DNA from: Devosia sp.
GTDB lineage: Bacteria > Pseudomonadota > Alphaproteobacteria > Rhizobiales > Devosiaceae
Direction of reading: 5' to 3'
Length of the DNA stretch: 64,000 nt
Assembly (NCBI RefSeq): GCF_025809055.1
Contig: NZ_CP075529.1
Location: 1,488,001-1,552,000 of the forward strand
The position numbers and the translations under genes are program-made. Position 1 is the first letter of the stretch, and each line of letters begins with the position of its first letter. Below are positions 1-8,706 of the stretch, piece after piece. The notes under the pieces were generated by a model that saw only the letters and a list, made by a program, of their open reading frames with translations, made no database searches and was not told where the DNA came from.

Positions 1-279
1 GATCAGGCTGCCGGCGCCGATGGCCAACAGGGTCCAATGCTTCTTCTGCTCGGCAGCCTTGAGGTTGCGGGCGCCCGAATGCAGCAGGTCGCGCAATTCG
101 GTATCGCTCATCGCTACCAGGGCCGGATTGGTGCGTTCGCGCCTGATGGTCTCGATATAGGCGTCGACCCGCCGCAGCGTCAGCGCCTCGCGCTTGTCCT
201 TGTGGCGATTGCGGTTGAACATGGTCCACCCGCCGCCCACCAGCAGCAATACGAGCGCGATTTCCAGCAGCACGATCAT
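1..279 (-). CDS. Hypothetical membrane-anchored protein, 3' end cut by window edge
   Basis: Reading leftwards from an ATG at 279, an open frame runs through the window edge, giving 93 residues without a stop. The first 18 or so residues are strongly hydrophobic (MIVLLEIALVLLLVGGGW) and would form an N-terminal membrane anchor. A basic, charged stretch follows (NRNRHKDKREAL), then a helical segment. A good ribosome binding site (GGGAGGG) lies just upstream of the ATG. The C-terminal end is missing, so the family cannot be named. A second hydrophobic stretch (WTLLAIGAGSLI) begins at the cut end, so the protein may have two membrane segments. Confidence 0.6.
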   Translation of the reverse strand, partial: MIVLLEIALVLLLVGGGWTMFNRNRHKDKREALTLRRVDAYIETIRRERTNPALVAMSDTELRDLLHSGARNLKAAEQKKHWTLLAIGAGSLI

Positions 280-419
280 GCCTGTCCCTCCCTGATCGTG
301 TGAGACATGCCCTTTGCCTCCCCCGACTTCAACCGCCAAGTGTCGATTTTTGATCGCCGGAGTGATCCTGCGCGGCGATTCCGCCGTATCTCATCATGAG
401 CCCTGAACGGAGACACGCC

Positions 420-815
420 ATGGCCAAGTACCTGATCCTCTATCTCGCCTGCGTCCTCGTGTTCTTCCCGCTCGACTTCATCTGGCTCAGCACCATGGGC
501 AAGTCGTTCTATTTCCGCGAACTCGACGGCCTGTTGCTGGACCAGCCCAATCTGGTGATCGCGGGTCTGTTCTACCTGGCCTATGTCGCGGGGATCGTCA
601 TCCTGGTGGCGGCTCCAGCCGAGGGCGATGTGCTCAAGGCGCTGCTCATGGGCGCCGTGCTGGGCCTTGTCGCCTATGGCACCTATGACCTGACGAACCT
701 CTCCACCGTGAAGGGATTTTCGCCGCTGGTGGCCGCCGTCGACATGGCCTGGGGCACCGCCTTGACGGCCGTCAGCGCCGCTGGCGGCGTCTGGATCGCC
801 CGCTTTTTCGCCTGA
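420..815 (+). CDS. DUF2177 family membrane protein
   Basis: This 131-residue protein has four hydrophobic segments and fits the DUF2177 family of small inner-membrane proteins of unknown function. Family-like features are the N-terminal FFPLDFIWLS segment and the central VAYGTYDLTNLSTVKGF stretch, where an acidic and polar loop interrupts two membrane helices. An ATG 24 bases upstream is also possible, but the start at 420 is preferred because GGAG sits at a normal distance before it. The neighbours on both sides face the other way, so it is probably transcribed alone. No biochemical role is established for the family, so none is assigned. Confidence 0.85.
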   Translation: MAKYLILYLACVLVFFPLDFIWLSTMGKSFYFRELDGLLLDQPNLVIAGLFYLAYVAGIVILVAAPAEGDVLKALLMGAVLGLVAYGTYDLTNLSTVKGFSPLVAAVDMAWGTALTAVSAAGGVWIARFFA

Positions 816-817
816 CC

Positions 818-1741
818 CTATTCGTGCCCGGCCGGTGGCGTATCGGTGACGATCGCCACCTTGCGCACCCGCTCGCGCGCCATGACCACCAGACCCGCAG
901 CGACGATGACAGCGGCACCGAGGAGCGAAATCGCATCGATCCAGTGGCCGAAAACCACGATGCTGAGCACGATCGCCCAGGGCAGCGAGAAATAGTTGAA
1001 CGGCTGCAACACGCTGGCCGGGGCCATGCCGAGCGCGAAGACCATGAGGCCATGGCCAGCGCAGGTGGTGACCATGATCACCGCGACAAGGGCAAAATCG
1101 CCCCAGGCCATGGGCTGCCAGAAGAACACCCCCACCGCGCTCGACAGCACCAATCCTACAAGGGCCGCATAGGCAAGGCTCGTCGCAGGCCGGTCCACGC
1201 CGGAGACCTTCCGGGTGATGACGATATAGAGCGCGTAGAACGCCGCCGACCCCAGCGCATAGACCACGCCCCAATCGAGCGGAATGCCACCCGGCCGCAT
1301 GATGATCAGCGCGCCCAAAAACCCGGCCGCCACGGCGCCGAACCGGAATATGCCCACCTGTTCCCCCAGAACCGGAATGGCAAACAGCGTGACGAGCAGC
1401 GGATAGACGATGACGATGGCCTGCAATTCGCCGAGCGGCACGCTTTGCAGCGCCAGGGCAAAGCACCAGATATCGGCGATCAGCAGCACGCCGCGCAGCA
1501 CCTGCCAGCGCGCCGCGCGGGACGCCAGGGCCTGGCGCAGCGGCGCCTGGCGCATGACCATGATCAGTGCGAACAGGGCAAAGCCCCAATAGCGCATCAT
1601 GGTGATGTGGAAGGGCGAATAGTCCTGCACCAAAAGCTTGGCGATGGCGTCCTGAACGCCGAAGACCACGATGGTGAGGAGAGTCAGCGCGATACCGCGC
1701 CCGATCTGGTCCGCGCGCGGAGCGGCATTGGCAGTCGACAT
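818..1741 (-). CDS. DMT-superfamily transporter, EamA type
   Basis: This 307-residue protein has about ten hydrophobic helices arranged as two EamA repeats, roughly residues 14-150 and 160-290. That is the standard length and layout for drug/metabolite transporters of the inner membrane. Typical motifs are FGVQDAIAKLL in helix 1, MRYWGFALFALIM at the helix 2-3 turn, and the LGEQVGIFRFGAVAAGFLGA stretch that ends the first repeat. Members export amino acids, nucleosides or other small metabolites, and the sequence does not reveal the substrate. The 3' end almost touches that of the convergent DUF2177 gene. Confidence 0.9.
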   Translation of the reverse strand: MSTANAAPRADQIGRGIALTLLTIVVFGVQDAIAKLLVQDYSPFHITMMRYWGFALFALIMVMRQAPLRQALASRAARWQVLRGVLLIADIWCFALALQSVPLGELQAIVIVYPLLVTLFAIPVLGEQVGIFRFGAVAAGFLGALIIMRPGGIPLDWGVVYALGSAAFYALYIVITRKVSGVDRPATSLAYAALVGLVLSSAVGVFFWQPMAWGDFALVAVIMVTTCAGHGLMVFALGMAPASVLQPFNYFSLPWAIVLSIVVFGHWIDAISLLGAAVIVAAGLVVMARERVRKVAIVTDTPPAGHE

Positions 1742-1769
1742 GGAGAGGGTTACCGGACAGGAAAACGCC

Positions 1770-1792
1770 CCGCGACCGGTGGTCGCGAGACG
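1770..1792 (-). terminator. Possible terminator after the Gly-rich protein gene
   Basis: A perfect 7-bp stem (CGCGACC/GGTCGCG, 1771-1787) with a 3-base loop lies just after the stop of the gene ending at 1812, read leftwards. The T-run (GTTTT) begins only after four more bases, so termination strength is uncertain. Confidence 0.4.
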
Positions 1793-1811
1793 TTGATGTG
1801 TGAACCGAAAA

Positions 1812-2120
1812 TCAGGATTTCGCCATGGCCGACTTGATCAGCCCGGCAATCGCGGTCAGCACGCCGCCGCCCACGAGACCAGAGACGCCCTGCCCGGCAA
1901 GCGCGCCGATATCGAGCGATCCGGCGGCACCCATGCCGCCCACCAATGTATCAAGCCCTGGAATCATGCCGGCCAGCCAGGTGCCCGCCAGGCCACCGAT
2001 CGCACCAACGATAGAATTGCCCGCCGTTCCCAGGCTGAGTTTCTTGGCCAATTGGCCAATCACATTGCCGCCGGCACCGCCGCCGATAAGCTGCACGAGC
2101 AGCGAAACGACCATTTCCAT
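1812..2120 (-). CDS. Gly/Ala-rich small hydrophobic protein
   Basis: A 102-residue protein made largely of Gly, Ala, Leu, Val and Ile, with repeated GG and GxxxG spacing such as LIGGGAGGN, GAIGGLAG and LVGGGVL. No signal peptidase site is obvious and there is no recognised catalytic motif. Low-complexity glycine-zipper-like proteins of this kind are found in alphaproteobacteria without known function. Membrane insertion is likely from composition, which is an inference. It is read alone, with a hairpin downstream. Confidence 0.7.
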   Translation of the reverse strand: MEMVVSLLVQLIGGGAGGNVIGQLAKKLSLGTAGNSIVGAIGGLAGTWLAGMIPGLDTLVGGMGAAGSLDIGALAGQGVSGLVGGGVLTAIAGLIKSAMAKS

Positions 2121-2319
2121 GAGTATCCCCCTCTACATGAGTGCAGATTCTGCCTGCACATCATCACGCTACGCCTGAATTGGCGGAGACGGAAGTACAG
2201 CCCTGCTGCCATAATCTGGCGCCGCGACACCGCACATCTTGAGGCCCCGGCCTGATTGCAGTCAGGCGCCGATCCGGCCTAAGGTCCGGCCATTCCAGCC
2301 CGAATTTTTTGCGATAGTC

Positions 2320-3108
2320 ATGCCGCCAGAATCCGCCCCACACGCCCAGAATATCGACCCGGTCGCCCTTGTGACCGGTGCCGGGGACCGAATCGGCGCG
2401 GCCATCGCCATGGCGCTGGCCCTGGAAGGCTATGCCGTCGTTATCCACTATCGCTCCGATATCGAGGGCGCCAAGGCCCTCAAGGCCCGCATCCGCAGCG
2501 AAGGCGGCCGGGCCCAGATCATTCGGGCCGATCTGGCAAAGCGCCAGCAGCGGGCAAGCCTGGTTGCAAAGTCTGCCGCCTTTTTTGGCCCGCTGACCGT
2601 CTTGGTCAACAATGCCTCGATCTTCGAGCCGGACAGCGCCACCGATGTCGACGAGGAATTGTGGGACGCCCATTTCGCCGTTCATGCCGAGGCGCCGGTG
2701 TTTCTCGCGCGCGATTTTTCCGCCCAGCTGCCCTCCGGGGTCGAGGGCAATATCATCAACCTTATCGACGAGCGCGTCCTGCATCAGACCCCGGCCTTTT
2801 TCAGTTATTCGCTCTCGAAGTCGGTGCTGTGGACGGCCACCCGCACCCTGGCGCAATCGCTGGCGCCGGCCGTGCGCGTCAATGCCATCGGCCCGGGCCC
2901 GGTCCTGCCGCACAAGGGGCAGACCCAGGCCGAGTTCGAGCAATCGGTGGAAGAACTGCCCCTGCAGCGCCATGCCGGCCCCGAAGCCATTGCCCGGGGC
3001 GTGCTGGCGATCCTCGCCATGCCCTCCTATACCGGCCAGATGCTGGCCCTTGATGGCGGCCGGCACCTCGAATACCTGCCCAAGCGCGGCCCGACGCCCA
3101 GACCATGA
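2320..3108 (+). CDS. SDR-family oxidoreductase, pteridine-reductase-like
   Basis: A 262-residue short-chain dehydrogenase. The Rossmann motif [10 protein letters not shown] lies near the N-terminus, NNAS about 80 residues later, and the catalytic YxxxK is present as YSLSK. The stretch [11 protein letters not shown] fits the family's C-terminal half. The TGxxxRIG variant and the lack of a helix insertion resemble pteridine reductase and FolM-like enzymes, so an NADPH-dependent reductase of a pterin-type substrate is possible but not shown. The stop overlaps the uvrC start by four bases (ATGA), so the two are translationally coupled. The ATG at 2320 was preferred over an in-frame start at 2239 because the Rossmann fold follows it directly. 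Confidence 0.88.
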   Translation: MPPESAPHAQNIDPVALVTGAGDRIGAAIAMALALEGYAVVIHYRSDIEGAKALKARIRSEGGRAQIIRADLAKRQQRASLVAKSAAFFGPLTVLVNNASIFEPDSATDVDEELWDAHFAVHAEAPVFLARDFSAQLPSGVEGNIINLIDERVLHQTPAFFSYSLSKSVLWTATRTLAQSLAPAVRVNAIGPGPVLPHKGQTQAEFEQSVEELPLQRHAGPEAIARGVLAILAMPSYTGQMLALDGGRHLEYLPKRGPTPRP

Positions 3109-4985
3109 CCGAGCAACCCGCCCCGCCCTCCGGACCCGACGTCATCCGGGCCTTCGTGCGCACCCTGCCCGCGGCGCCCGGCGTCTATCGCATGCTCGAT
3201 GCCGCGGGCGAGGTCATGTATGTCGGCAAGGCCCGCAACCTCAAGGCGCGGGTGACCAATTACACCCGGCCCGACGGGCTCGAACTGCGCCTGCAGCGCA
3301 TGATTGCGGCGACTGTCAGTATGGAATTCGTGCGGACCGAGACAGAGTCCGAGGCGCTGCTGCTCGAAGCCAACATGATCAAGCGGCTGAAACCCCGCTT
3401 CAACGTGCTGCTGCGCGACGACAAGAGTTTTCCCTATATCCTGATCGCCACCGATCACGAGGCGCCCGAACTCACCAAGCATCGCGGCACAAGGCGCCGG
3501 CAGGGCCACTATTTCGGCCCCTTTGCTTCGGCCACGGCGGTGGGGCGCACCATTGCCAGCCTGCAAAAGGCGTTTTTGCTGCGCAATTGCTCCGACAGTT
3601 TTTACGCCGCACGCACCCGGCCGTGCCTGCAATACCAGATCAAGCGCTGCGCCGGGCCCTGCACCCGCGAGATCAGCCTCGAGGCCTATGGCGAACTGGT
3701 CGAGGATGCCCGCCAGTTCCTTTCGGGCAAGTCCGATGCCGTGCGCGGGCATCTGCAGGCCGATATGAACCAGGCCGCCGAAGACCTTGATTTCGAACGT
3801 GCTGCGCTTATCCGCGACCGGCTTTCGGCTTTGGCACTCATTCAGAGCCAGGGCGACGCCACGGCCCGTTCGGTGGAAGAAGCCGATGTCTTCGCCATCC
3901 ACCACGAGGGCGGCCAGTTCTGCGTGCAGGTGTTCTTCTTCCGCGCCTACCAGAACTGGGGCAATTATCCCTATCGCCCGCGCGCCGATGCCAGCCTTAC
4001 CGATGCCGAAGTGCTCGAGGCCTTTGTCGGCCAGTTCTACGAGAACCGCACCCCGGCGCGGCTGGTGCTGATCAGCCATGACCTGTCCGAACACGGCCTG
4101 ATGGAGGAGGCCCTGTCCTCCCGCGCCGGACGCCGCGTCTATATCGAGCAGCCCAAGCGCGGCGAGAAGCGCGACCTGGTCAACCACGCCCTCAACAATG
4201 CGCGAGAAGCACTGGGCCGCCAACTGGCCGAAGGCGCCTCCAATCGGGCGCTGCTGGAAGGTGTGGCCGAAACGTTCGGGCTCGAGGACATGCCCCGGCG
4301 CATCGAAGTCTATGACAACTCCCACATTTCGGGCACCAACCAGGTCGGCGCCATGGTCGTTGCGGGCGAGGAGGGCTTTTCCAAGAAGCACTACCGCACC
4401 TTCAACATCAAATCCGACATCGCCGCCGGCGATGACTTCGGCATGATGCGCGAGGTGCTGACCCGCCGCTTCACGCGCCTCGCCAATGAAACCGAAGACG
4501 AGGTCGAGGACGATGCCTCCGCCATGCCGGACTGGCCCGATGTCGTCTTCATCGATGGTGGCGCCGGCCAGCTCAATGCCGTGCGCGAGGTGATCGCGGC
4601 GCTCAACCTGCCGCGCGAAGTGACATTCATCGGCATCGCCAAGGGCGAAGAGCGCGATGCCGGGCGCGAAAAATTCTTCATGGAAGGCCGGGACGCCTTC
4701 ATGCTGCCGCACCGCGACCCGGTGCTCTATTATGTCCAGCGCCTGCGCGATGAAGCCCACCGCTTCGCCATCGGCACCCATCGGGCCCGCCGCAAGAAGG
4801 ATCAGGTGAAAAACCCGCTCGACGAGATCGAGGGCATCGGCCCCACCCGCAAACGCGCCCTCCTCAACCATTTCGGTTCCGCCAAAGCCGTCGGCCGCGC
4901 CTCACTCACCGATCTCGAAGCCGTCCCCGGCATTTCCAGCGCCATGGCCCAGCTGATCTACGATCACTTCAATCGCACGGACTGA
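3105..4985 (+). CDS. uvrC: UvrABC excinuclease subunit C
   Basis: This 626-residue protein makes the two incisions of nucleotide excision repair in the cytoplasm. The GIY-YIG nuclease domain is at the N-terminus (APGVYRML, then YVGKARNLK). A UVR helical hairpin that binds UvrB is near residues 212-236 ([14 protein letters not shown]). The RNase H-like second nuclease follows, with DNSHISGTN and [11 protein letters not shown]. Two helix-hairpin-helix motifs ([13 protein letters not shown] and [10 protein letters not shown]) close the protein. Length is normal. It is coupled to the upstream SDR gene by an ATGA overlap. In many relatives pgsA follows directly. Here a block of about 9.6 kb separates them. 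Confidence 0.98.
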   Translation: MTEQPAPPSGPDVIRAFVRTLPAAPGVYRMLDAAGEVMYVGKARNLKARVTNYTRPDGLELRLQRMIAATVSMEFVRTETESEALLLEANMIKRLKPRFNVLLRDDKSFPYILIATDHEAPELTKHRGTRRRQGHYFGPFASATAVGRTIASLQKAFLLRNCSDSFYAARTRPCLQYQIKRCAGPCTREISLEAYGELVEDARQFLSGKSDAVRGHLQADMNQAAEDLDFERAALIRDRLSALALIQSQGDATARSVEEADVFAIHHEGGQFCVQVFFFRAYQNWGNYPYRPRADASLTDAEVLEAFVGQFYENRTPARLVLISHDLSEHGLMEEALSSRAGRRVYIEQPKRGEKRDLVNHALNNAREALGRQLAEGASNRALLEGVAETFGLEDMPRRIEVYDNSHISGTNQVGAMVVAGEEGFSKKHYRTFNIKSDIAAGDDFGMMREVLTRRFTRLANETEDEVEDDASAMPDWPDVVFIDGGAGQLNAVREVIAALNLPREVTFIGIAKGEERDAGREKFFMEGRDAFMLPHRDPVLYYVQRLRDEAHRFAIGTHRARRKKDQVKNPLDEIEGIGPTRKRALLNHFGSAKAVGRASLTDLEAVPGISSAMAQLIYDHFNRTD

Positions 4986-5000
4986 CGCCAGATCTACCCT

Positions 5001-5074
5001 GGAGCATTGGACGCGTTTTCGGTCCTCGGTTCGATGCCCGAAGCGTGGTGTCCACTTTTTCTGAAAACGCTCCC
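5001..5074. repeat. Partial mosaic intergenic repeat, copy A
   Basis: Between uvrC and the MarR gene lies a 58-bp unit with inverted ends GCGTTTTC (5013-5020) and GAAAACGC (5063-5070) and the core GTCCACTTTTTCTG. The same unit occurs at 8293-8337 and, with other ends and in the opposite orientation, at 13372-13416. It resembles the mosaic intergenic elements known from rhizobia. Confidence 0.7.
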
Positions 5075-5130
5075 GGATAGTCCTCCTGCCCTGACGCCGC
5101 AGATGCTTGCGCATTTTGTCACACTTATTT

Positions 5131-5147
5131 ATCTTGATGATCAAGAT
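5131..5147. promoter_or_regulatory. Palindromic operator before the MarR gene
   Basis: ATCTTGAT-G-ATCAAGAT is a perfect 8-bp inverted repeat around a single base, ending 18 bases before the proposed TTG start. Its size, symmetry and AT-rich TTGA/TCAA arms match operators of many MarR-family regulators, so autoregulation of the MarR-gcd pair is likely. Confidence 0.65.
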
Positions 5148-5165
5148 TATTGACGGTGTAGATAT

Positions 5166-5693
5166 TTGAACCAGTCCCAGTCCCTTGCCGACGCTGTCAC
5201 CGTCGCGCTCGTTCACATGATCCAGCGAGCCGAGGACGCCACCGAACGCGCTGCGCGCCAGGGCGGACTTCATCCGACAGACTTTCGCTGCATCGGCTTT
5301 CTGTATCGCTCAGATGGCCCCGCGAGCCCAAAGGACATCATTGCCTTTCTCGGCCTGACATCGGGTTCCGGCACGGCCCTGCTCGACCGGCTTGAACAGG
5401 CCGGATACATCTCGCGCATCCCCAATCCCGATGACCGGCGCGGCGTGCTGATCGTGCTCAATGCCGATAAGGCCGCAGACATAATCGCCCTGCACCTGCG
5501 CATCAGCGATCGCTACGTCGCAGCGACTGCCGACCTTTCGGATGAAAATCTAAGGGCAATCGCGACCTACCTCAGAAGCATTGAAGCGCTTTCCGAGGAG
5601 GTCAACCACGACCTCTACGACACCGCGCCCGCCGCGCAGAACGGCGTCGCGACACAAACTTCAACAAGACCAAACTCGGGGGAGAGAAAATGA
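5166..5693 (+). CDS. MarR-family transcriptional regulator
   Basis: A 175-residue winged-helix regulator. The helix-turn-helix lies in the middle (DIIAFLGLTSGSGTALLDRL), followed by the wing with the conserved NPDDRRG motif. The reading frame begins at a TTG at 5166. An ATG at 5217 would remove 17 residues and is the alternative. A perfect palindrome sits just upstream, as expected for autoregulation. Its stop codon overlaps the start of the PQQ dehydrogenase gene by four bases, so the regulator and enzyme are translationally coupled and the regulator probably controls the dehydrogenase. MarR proteins usually respond to small aromatic or oxidised ligands. The ligand is not evident here. Confidence 0.88.
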   Translation: MNQSQSLADAVTVALVHMIQRAEDATERAARQGGLHPTDFRCIGFLYRSDGPASPKDIIAFLGLTSGSGTALLDRLEQAGYISRIPNPDDRRGVLIVLNADKAADIIALHLRISDRYVAATADLSDENLRAIATYLRSIEALSEEVNHDLYDTAPAAQNGVATQTSTRPNSGERK

Positions 5694-8098
5694 CCCAGGA
5701 CCTGGGCGGCAGAAGGCCGCACGTGATCGAAAAGGGCCTGATGTGGCTGTTCGCAGTCGTATTGGGCATCATGGCGCTGATCTTTGTCGGCGCCGGCGGC
5801 TATCTGGCGGCGCTGGGCGGCTCGCTCTACTACGTCGTTGCCGGCCTGCTCTTCCTGGGCGCAGCCATTCTGCTCGGCATGGGCCGGCGCACCGGCGCCT
5901 GGCTGTTTGCCCTCGCCCTGGCCATCTCGGTCGTCTGGGCCCTGTGGGAGGTCGGCTTCGACGGCTGGGCGCTCATGCCCCGCCTGATGATCCCGGTAGC
6001 CTTCGGCATTTGGCTGCTGCTGCCCTGGAGCCAGCACGCTCTCAGCGGCAGGCTCGGCCTCGCGTCCAAAGTTCCTGCAGGCGGGCTTGGACTGCTCGTC
6101 GCGGGCACGGTCGTCTCTGTCGGCCTGGGCGCCGGCCTATACGCCGTGAATGCCCCGAACTTGCCCACCGACCCGCGATTCCAGACCGGCTTCGGCACCT
6201 TCCCCGAACCGAATGGCGCCACTCCGGCAGGGCAGACCGGCGCCGACTGGCCTTATTTCGGGGGCGATCAGGGCGGTCAGAAATTCTCGCCGCTCGACCA
6301 GATCACCCTCGACAATGTGCAGAACCTGGAAGTCGCCTGGTCCGTGGATGTCGGCCGCATTCCGGCCAACAATTCCACGCCCCTCAAGATCGGCGACGCC
6401 ATCTATATGTGCAACCAGTTCAGCCAGGTCTTCGCGCTGGATGCGGCCACCGGCGCTGAACGCTGGATGTACGACGCTTCCGAAGGCCACGGCGGCACCT
6501 GCCGGGGTGTTGCCTTCCACGCTGAACCGGGTTTGACCAGCGAGTGCGCCGAGCGCGTCATTGCCGGCACCGGCACTGCCAAGCTCGTGGCCGTCAATGC
6601 CGCCACCGGGCAGCTTTGTCCCGATTTTGGCACTGGCGGCATGGTGGACCTGTCTGCCGGCATGGCCGATCACGAGGGCATGCTGATCGACGGCTACTAC
6701 AAGATCACGTCCGCTCCCACGTATGTGCGCGGCAAGGTCGTCGTTGGCGGCTGGATCACCGATGGCCAATACTGGGGCGAACCCTCGGGCGTTATTCGCG
6801 CCTTCGATGCCGTCACCGGCGAACTGTCCTGGGCCTGGGACATGGGCCGCCCGAGCCAGACCGGCGTCCCGCCCGAGGGCGAGTTCTACACCACCTCGAC
6901 ACCGAACAATTGGGCTCCGGCATCAGCCGACGAGCAACTGGGCCTTGTTTACCTGCCTCTGGGCAATCCCGGTGGCGTCGACTTCTTCGGCGGCCAGCGC
7001 CGCGAATTCGACGAAGAATTCGGCTCCTCCGTCGTTGCCCTGGATGCGGAAACCGGTCGCCTGCGCTGGTCATTCCAAACCAAGCACCACGACCTGTGGG
7101 ACCACGACGTCGCCTCCCCGCCCACCCTGCTGGACCTGCCCGACGCGACTGGCACCATGCGCCAGGCGCTGATCCAGCCCACCAAGGCCGGTGAGATTTT
7201 CGTGCTGGACCGGACCACCGGCGAGCCGATCTTCCCGGTCACGGAAACGCCGATGCCGCAGAGCGGAGCAGTACCCGAGGAACGGCCATCGCCGACCCAG
7301 CCGCTCTCCAACAGCCTGCCGTCCTTCCGCAATGCCGACCTCACCGAGGCCGACATGTGGGGTGTCTCCCCCTTCGACCAGCTCTACTGCCGCATTCAGT
7401 TCAAGCAGGCGCGCTATGAGGGCACGAACACCCTACCGGGCCTGACCCCGTCGATCCAGACCCCGAGCACCTTCGGCTCGATCAACTGGGGCGGCGTTTC
7501 GGTTGACCCCACGCGCGGCGTCATGCTGGTCAATTCCAATCGCTTTGCCAGCTATGTCGAGCTGTTGACGCGCGAAGAGGCCGACGCCAAGGGTGCAACG
7601 CCGCAGGGCGAATGGGGCGATCCGCGCGAAGTCGGCGGCCTTGTGGCGCAGGCCAACGTACCCTATGCCGCCGAGCCCTATTTCTGGCTCACCGCCCTCA
7701 ACGTGCCCTGCATTGACCCGCCCTATGGTTATATCAGCGCCGTGGACCTCAACAGCGGCAAGCTCTTGTGGACCCACCCCTTCGGCTCGTCCAAGGGCAG
7801 CGGGGCCCTGGGCATCTCGGTGCCGTGGGAATTCCCCATGGGCACGCCGACCCATGGCGGCTCGATGATCACTGCCTCCGGCATCGGCTTCATCTCGGCA
7901 GCCAAGGACAGCATCCTGAGGGCCTATGATCTCGCCACCGGCGAAGTCGTCTGGCAGTACGAGCTGCCCGCGGCAGGCGGCACGCCGATCAGCTATACGC
8001 TCGACGGCGAGCAATATATTGCCATCGTCGCCGGTGGTCAGGGCGCCATCCAGTCGCGCTTCTCCACCAAGGTGGTGGCGTTCAAGCTGCCGGGCTAA
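5690..8098 (+). CDS. gcd: Membrane-bound PQQ-dependent dehydrogenase, glucose/quinate/shikimate type
   Basis: This 802-residue quinoprotein oxidises a sugar or polyol in the periplasm and passes electrons to ubiquinone. About five membrane helices occupy residues 15-160. The eight-bladed propeller follows, starting at DWPYFGGDQGGQKFSPL. It includes the conserved HHDLWDHDVASPPTL motif near the PQQ pocket and ends with a blade-closing segment (STKVVAFKLPG). Length and domain order match glucose dehydrogenase, but quinate/shikimate dehydrogenases share the same layout, so the substrate is uncertain. No pqq synthesis genes are in the window, so PQQ must come from elsewhere. It is coupled to the upstream MarR gene and followed by a terminator at 8141-8175. 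Confidence 0.9.
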   Translation: MTQDLGGRRPHVIEKGLMWLFAVVLGIMALIFVGAGGYLAALGGSLYYVVAGLLFLGAAILLGMGRRTGAWLFALALAISVVWALWEVGFDGWALMPRLMIPVAFGIWLLLPWSQHALSGRLGLASKVPAGGLGLLVAGTVVSVGLGAGLYAVNAPNLPTDPRFQTGFGTFPEPNGATPAGQTGADWPYFGGDQGGQKFSPLDQITLDNVQNLEVAWSVDVGRIPANNSTPLKIGDAIYMCNQFSQVFALDAATGAERWMYDASEGHGGTCRGVAFHAEPGLTSECAERVIAGTGTAKLVAVNAATGQLCPDFGTGGMVDLSAGMADHEGMLIDGYYKITSAPTYVRGKVVVGGWITDGQYWGEPSGVIRAFDAVTGELSWAWDMGRPSQTGVPPEGEFYTTSTPNNWAPASADEQLGLVYLPLGNPGGVDFFGGQRREFDEEFGSSVVALDAETGRLRWSFQTKHHDLWDHDVASPPTLLDLPDATGTMRQALIQPTKAGEIFVLDRTTGEPIFPVTETPMPQSGAVPEERPSPTQPLSNSLPSFRNADLTEADMWGVSPFDQLYCRIQFKQARYEGTNTLPGLTPSIQTPSTFGSINWGGVSVDPTRGVMLVNSNRFASYVELLTREEADAKGATPQGEWGDPREVGGLVAQANVPYAAEPYFWLTALNVPCIDPPYGYISAVDLNSGKLLWTHPFGSSKGSGALGISVPWEFPMGTPTHGGSMITASGIGFISAAKDSILRAYDLATGEVVWQYELPAAGGTPISYTLDGEQYIAIVAGGQGAIQSRFSTKVVAFKLPG

Positions 8099-8140
8099 AT
8101 GCAGCCGGCCTCGCTCCGATCGGGCGAGACCACCATATTC

Positions 8141-8175
8141 GGGGGAGATCGGAGCGATCCGGACTCCCCCTTTTT
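8141..8175 (+). terminator. Terminator after gcd
   Basis: The arms GGGGGAG (8141-8147) and CTCCCCC (8164-8170) pair and are followed at once by five T residues. A second, competing pairing exists between GCTCCGATC upstream and GATCGGAGC inside the loop. Confidence 0.65.
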
Positions 8176-8236
8176 CGTGCAAGAGGCGTAAGGTGTCGAA
8201 ACCGCCATGCCCCGCCCGTCGCTCCGGCATCACCTT

Positions 8237-8341
8237 AGAGCATCTCTCGTTCTGATAGAATCAGAACGAATGCTCTAACTCTTTGATTGGTCGCGTTTTC
8301 GAACCAGAAAAGTGGCGTCCACTTTTCTTGAAAACGCTCTA
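8237..8341. repeat. Full-length mosaic intergenic repeat, copy B
   Basis: The first half is a long hairpin: AGAGCAT pairs with ATGCTCT, and inside it TCGTTCTGAT pairs with ATCAGAACGA (8237-8276). The second half (8293-8337) carries inverted ends GCGTTTTC/GAAAACGC around an AAAAGTGG...CCACTTTT core. Copies A and C hold only this second half. The element ends 12 bases before the YCII gene and could form structure in its 5' untranslated region. Confidence 0.75.
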
Positions 8342-8352
8342 GGAGACATCCG

Positions 8353-8706
8353 ATGAAATTCCTCACCATGGTCACGACGCTCAACCCCGAAATTGCGACC
8401 AATCCGCCTCCGGCGCTGATGGGCGCGATCATGCAGCTGGGCATGGAAGCCGGCGCGAAAATGATCGAGACAGGCGGCATGGCGCTGGCTGGCAAGGTCA
8501 CCACCCGCAGCGGCAAGATGACCACCGATGGTCCCTATGCCGAAGCCAAGGAAGTGCTTGGCGGCTATGCCATCTATCAGCTCGAAACCGAGGCCGAGGC
8601 GGTGCAATGGTCGGAACGCTTCATCGACCTGCACCGGCAGCACTGGCCGGAATGGGACGGGGAAGTCACCATTCTCGACCTGCAGCAATTCAACATGGGC
8701 GGCTGA
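8353..8706 (+). CDS. YCII-domain (DGPF family) protein
   Basis: A 117-residue protein of the YCII-related superfamily, a ferredoxin-like fold of mostly unknown function. The hallmark is TDGPYAEAKEVLGGYAIYQL near residues 57-76, equal to the DGPF motif of the family, followed by a helix rich in acidic and aromatic residues. AGGAGA lies at a normal distance before the ATG. In other bacteria such genes often neighbour ECF sigma factors, but none is seen here. It meets the convergent gene head-on with no spacer. Confidence 0.85.
   Translation: MKFLTMVTTLNPEIATNPPPALMGAIMQLGMEAGAKMIETGGMALAGKVTTRSGKMTTDGPYAEAKEVLGGYAIYQLETEAEAVQWSERFIDLHRQHWPEWDGEVTILDLQQFNMGG

Noticed and set aside
3027..4871. 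A 614-codon open frame opposite uvrC
   Set aside because: It is fully antisense to uvrC, whose motifs are complete; long antisense frames are common at this GC content.
5013..5070. tRNA-like GGTTCGATGCCCGAA segment
   Set aside because: It resembles a T-loop by chance but has no acceptor or anticodon stem, and belongs to the mosaic repeat.
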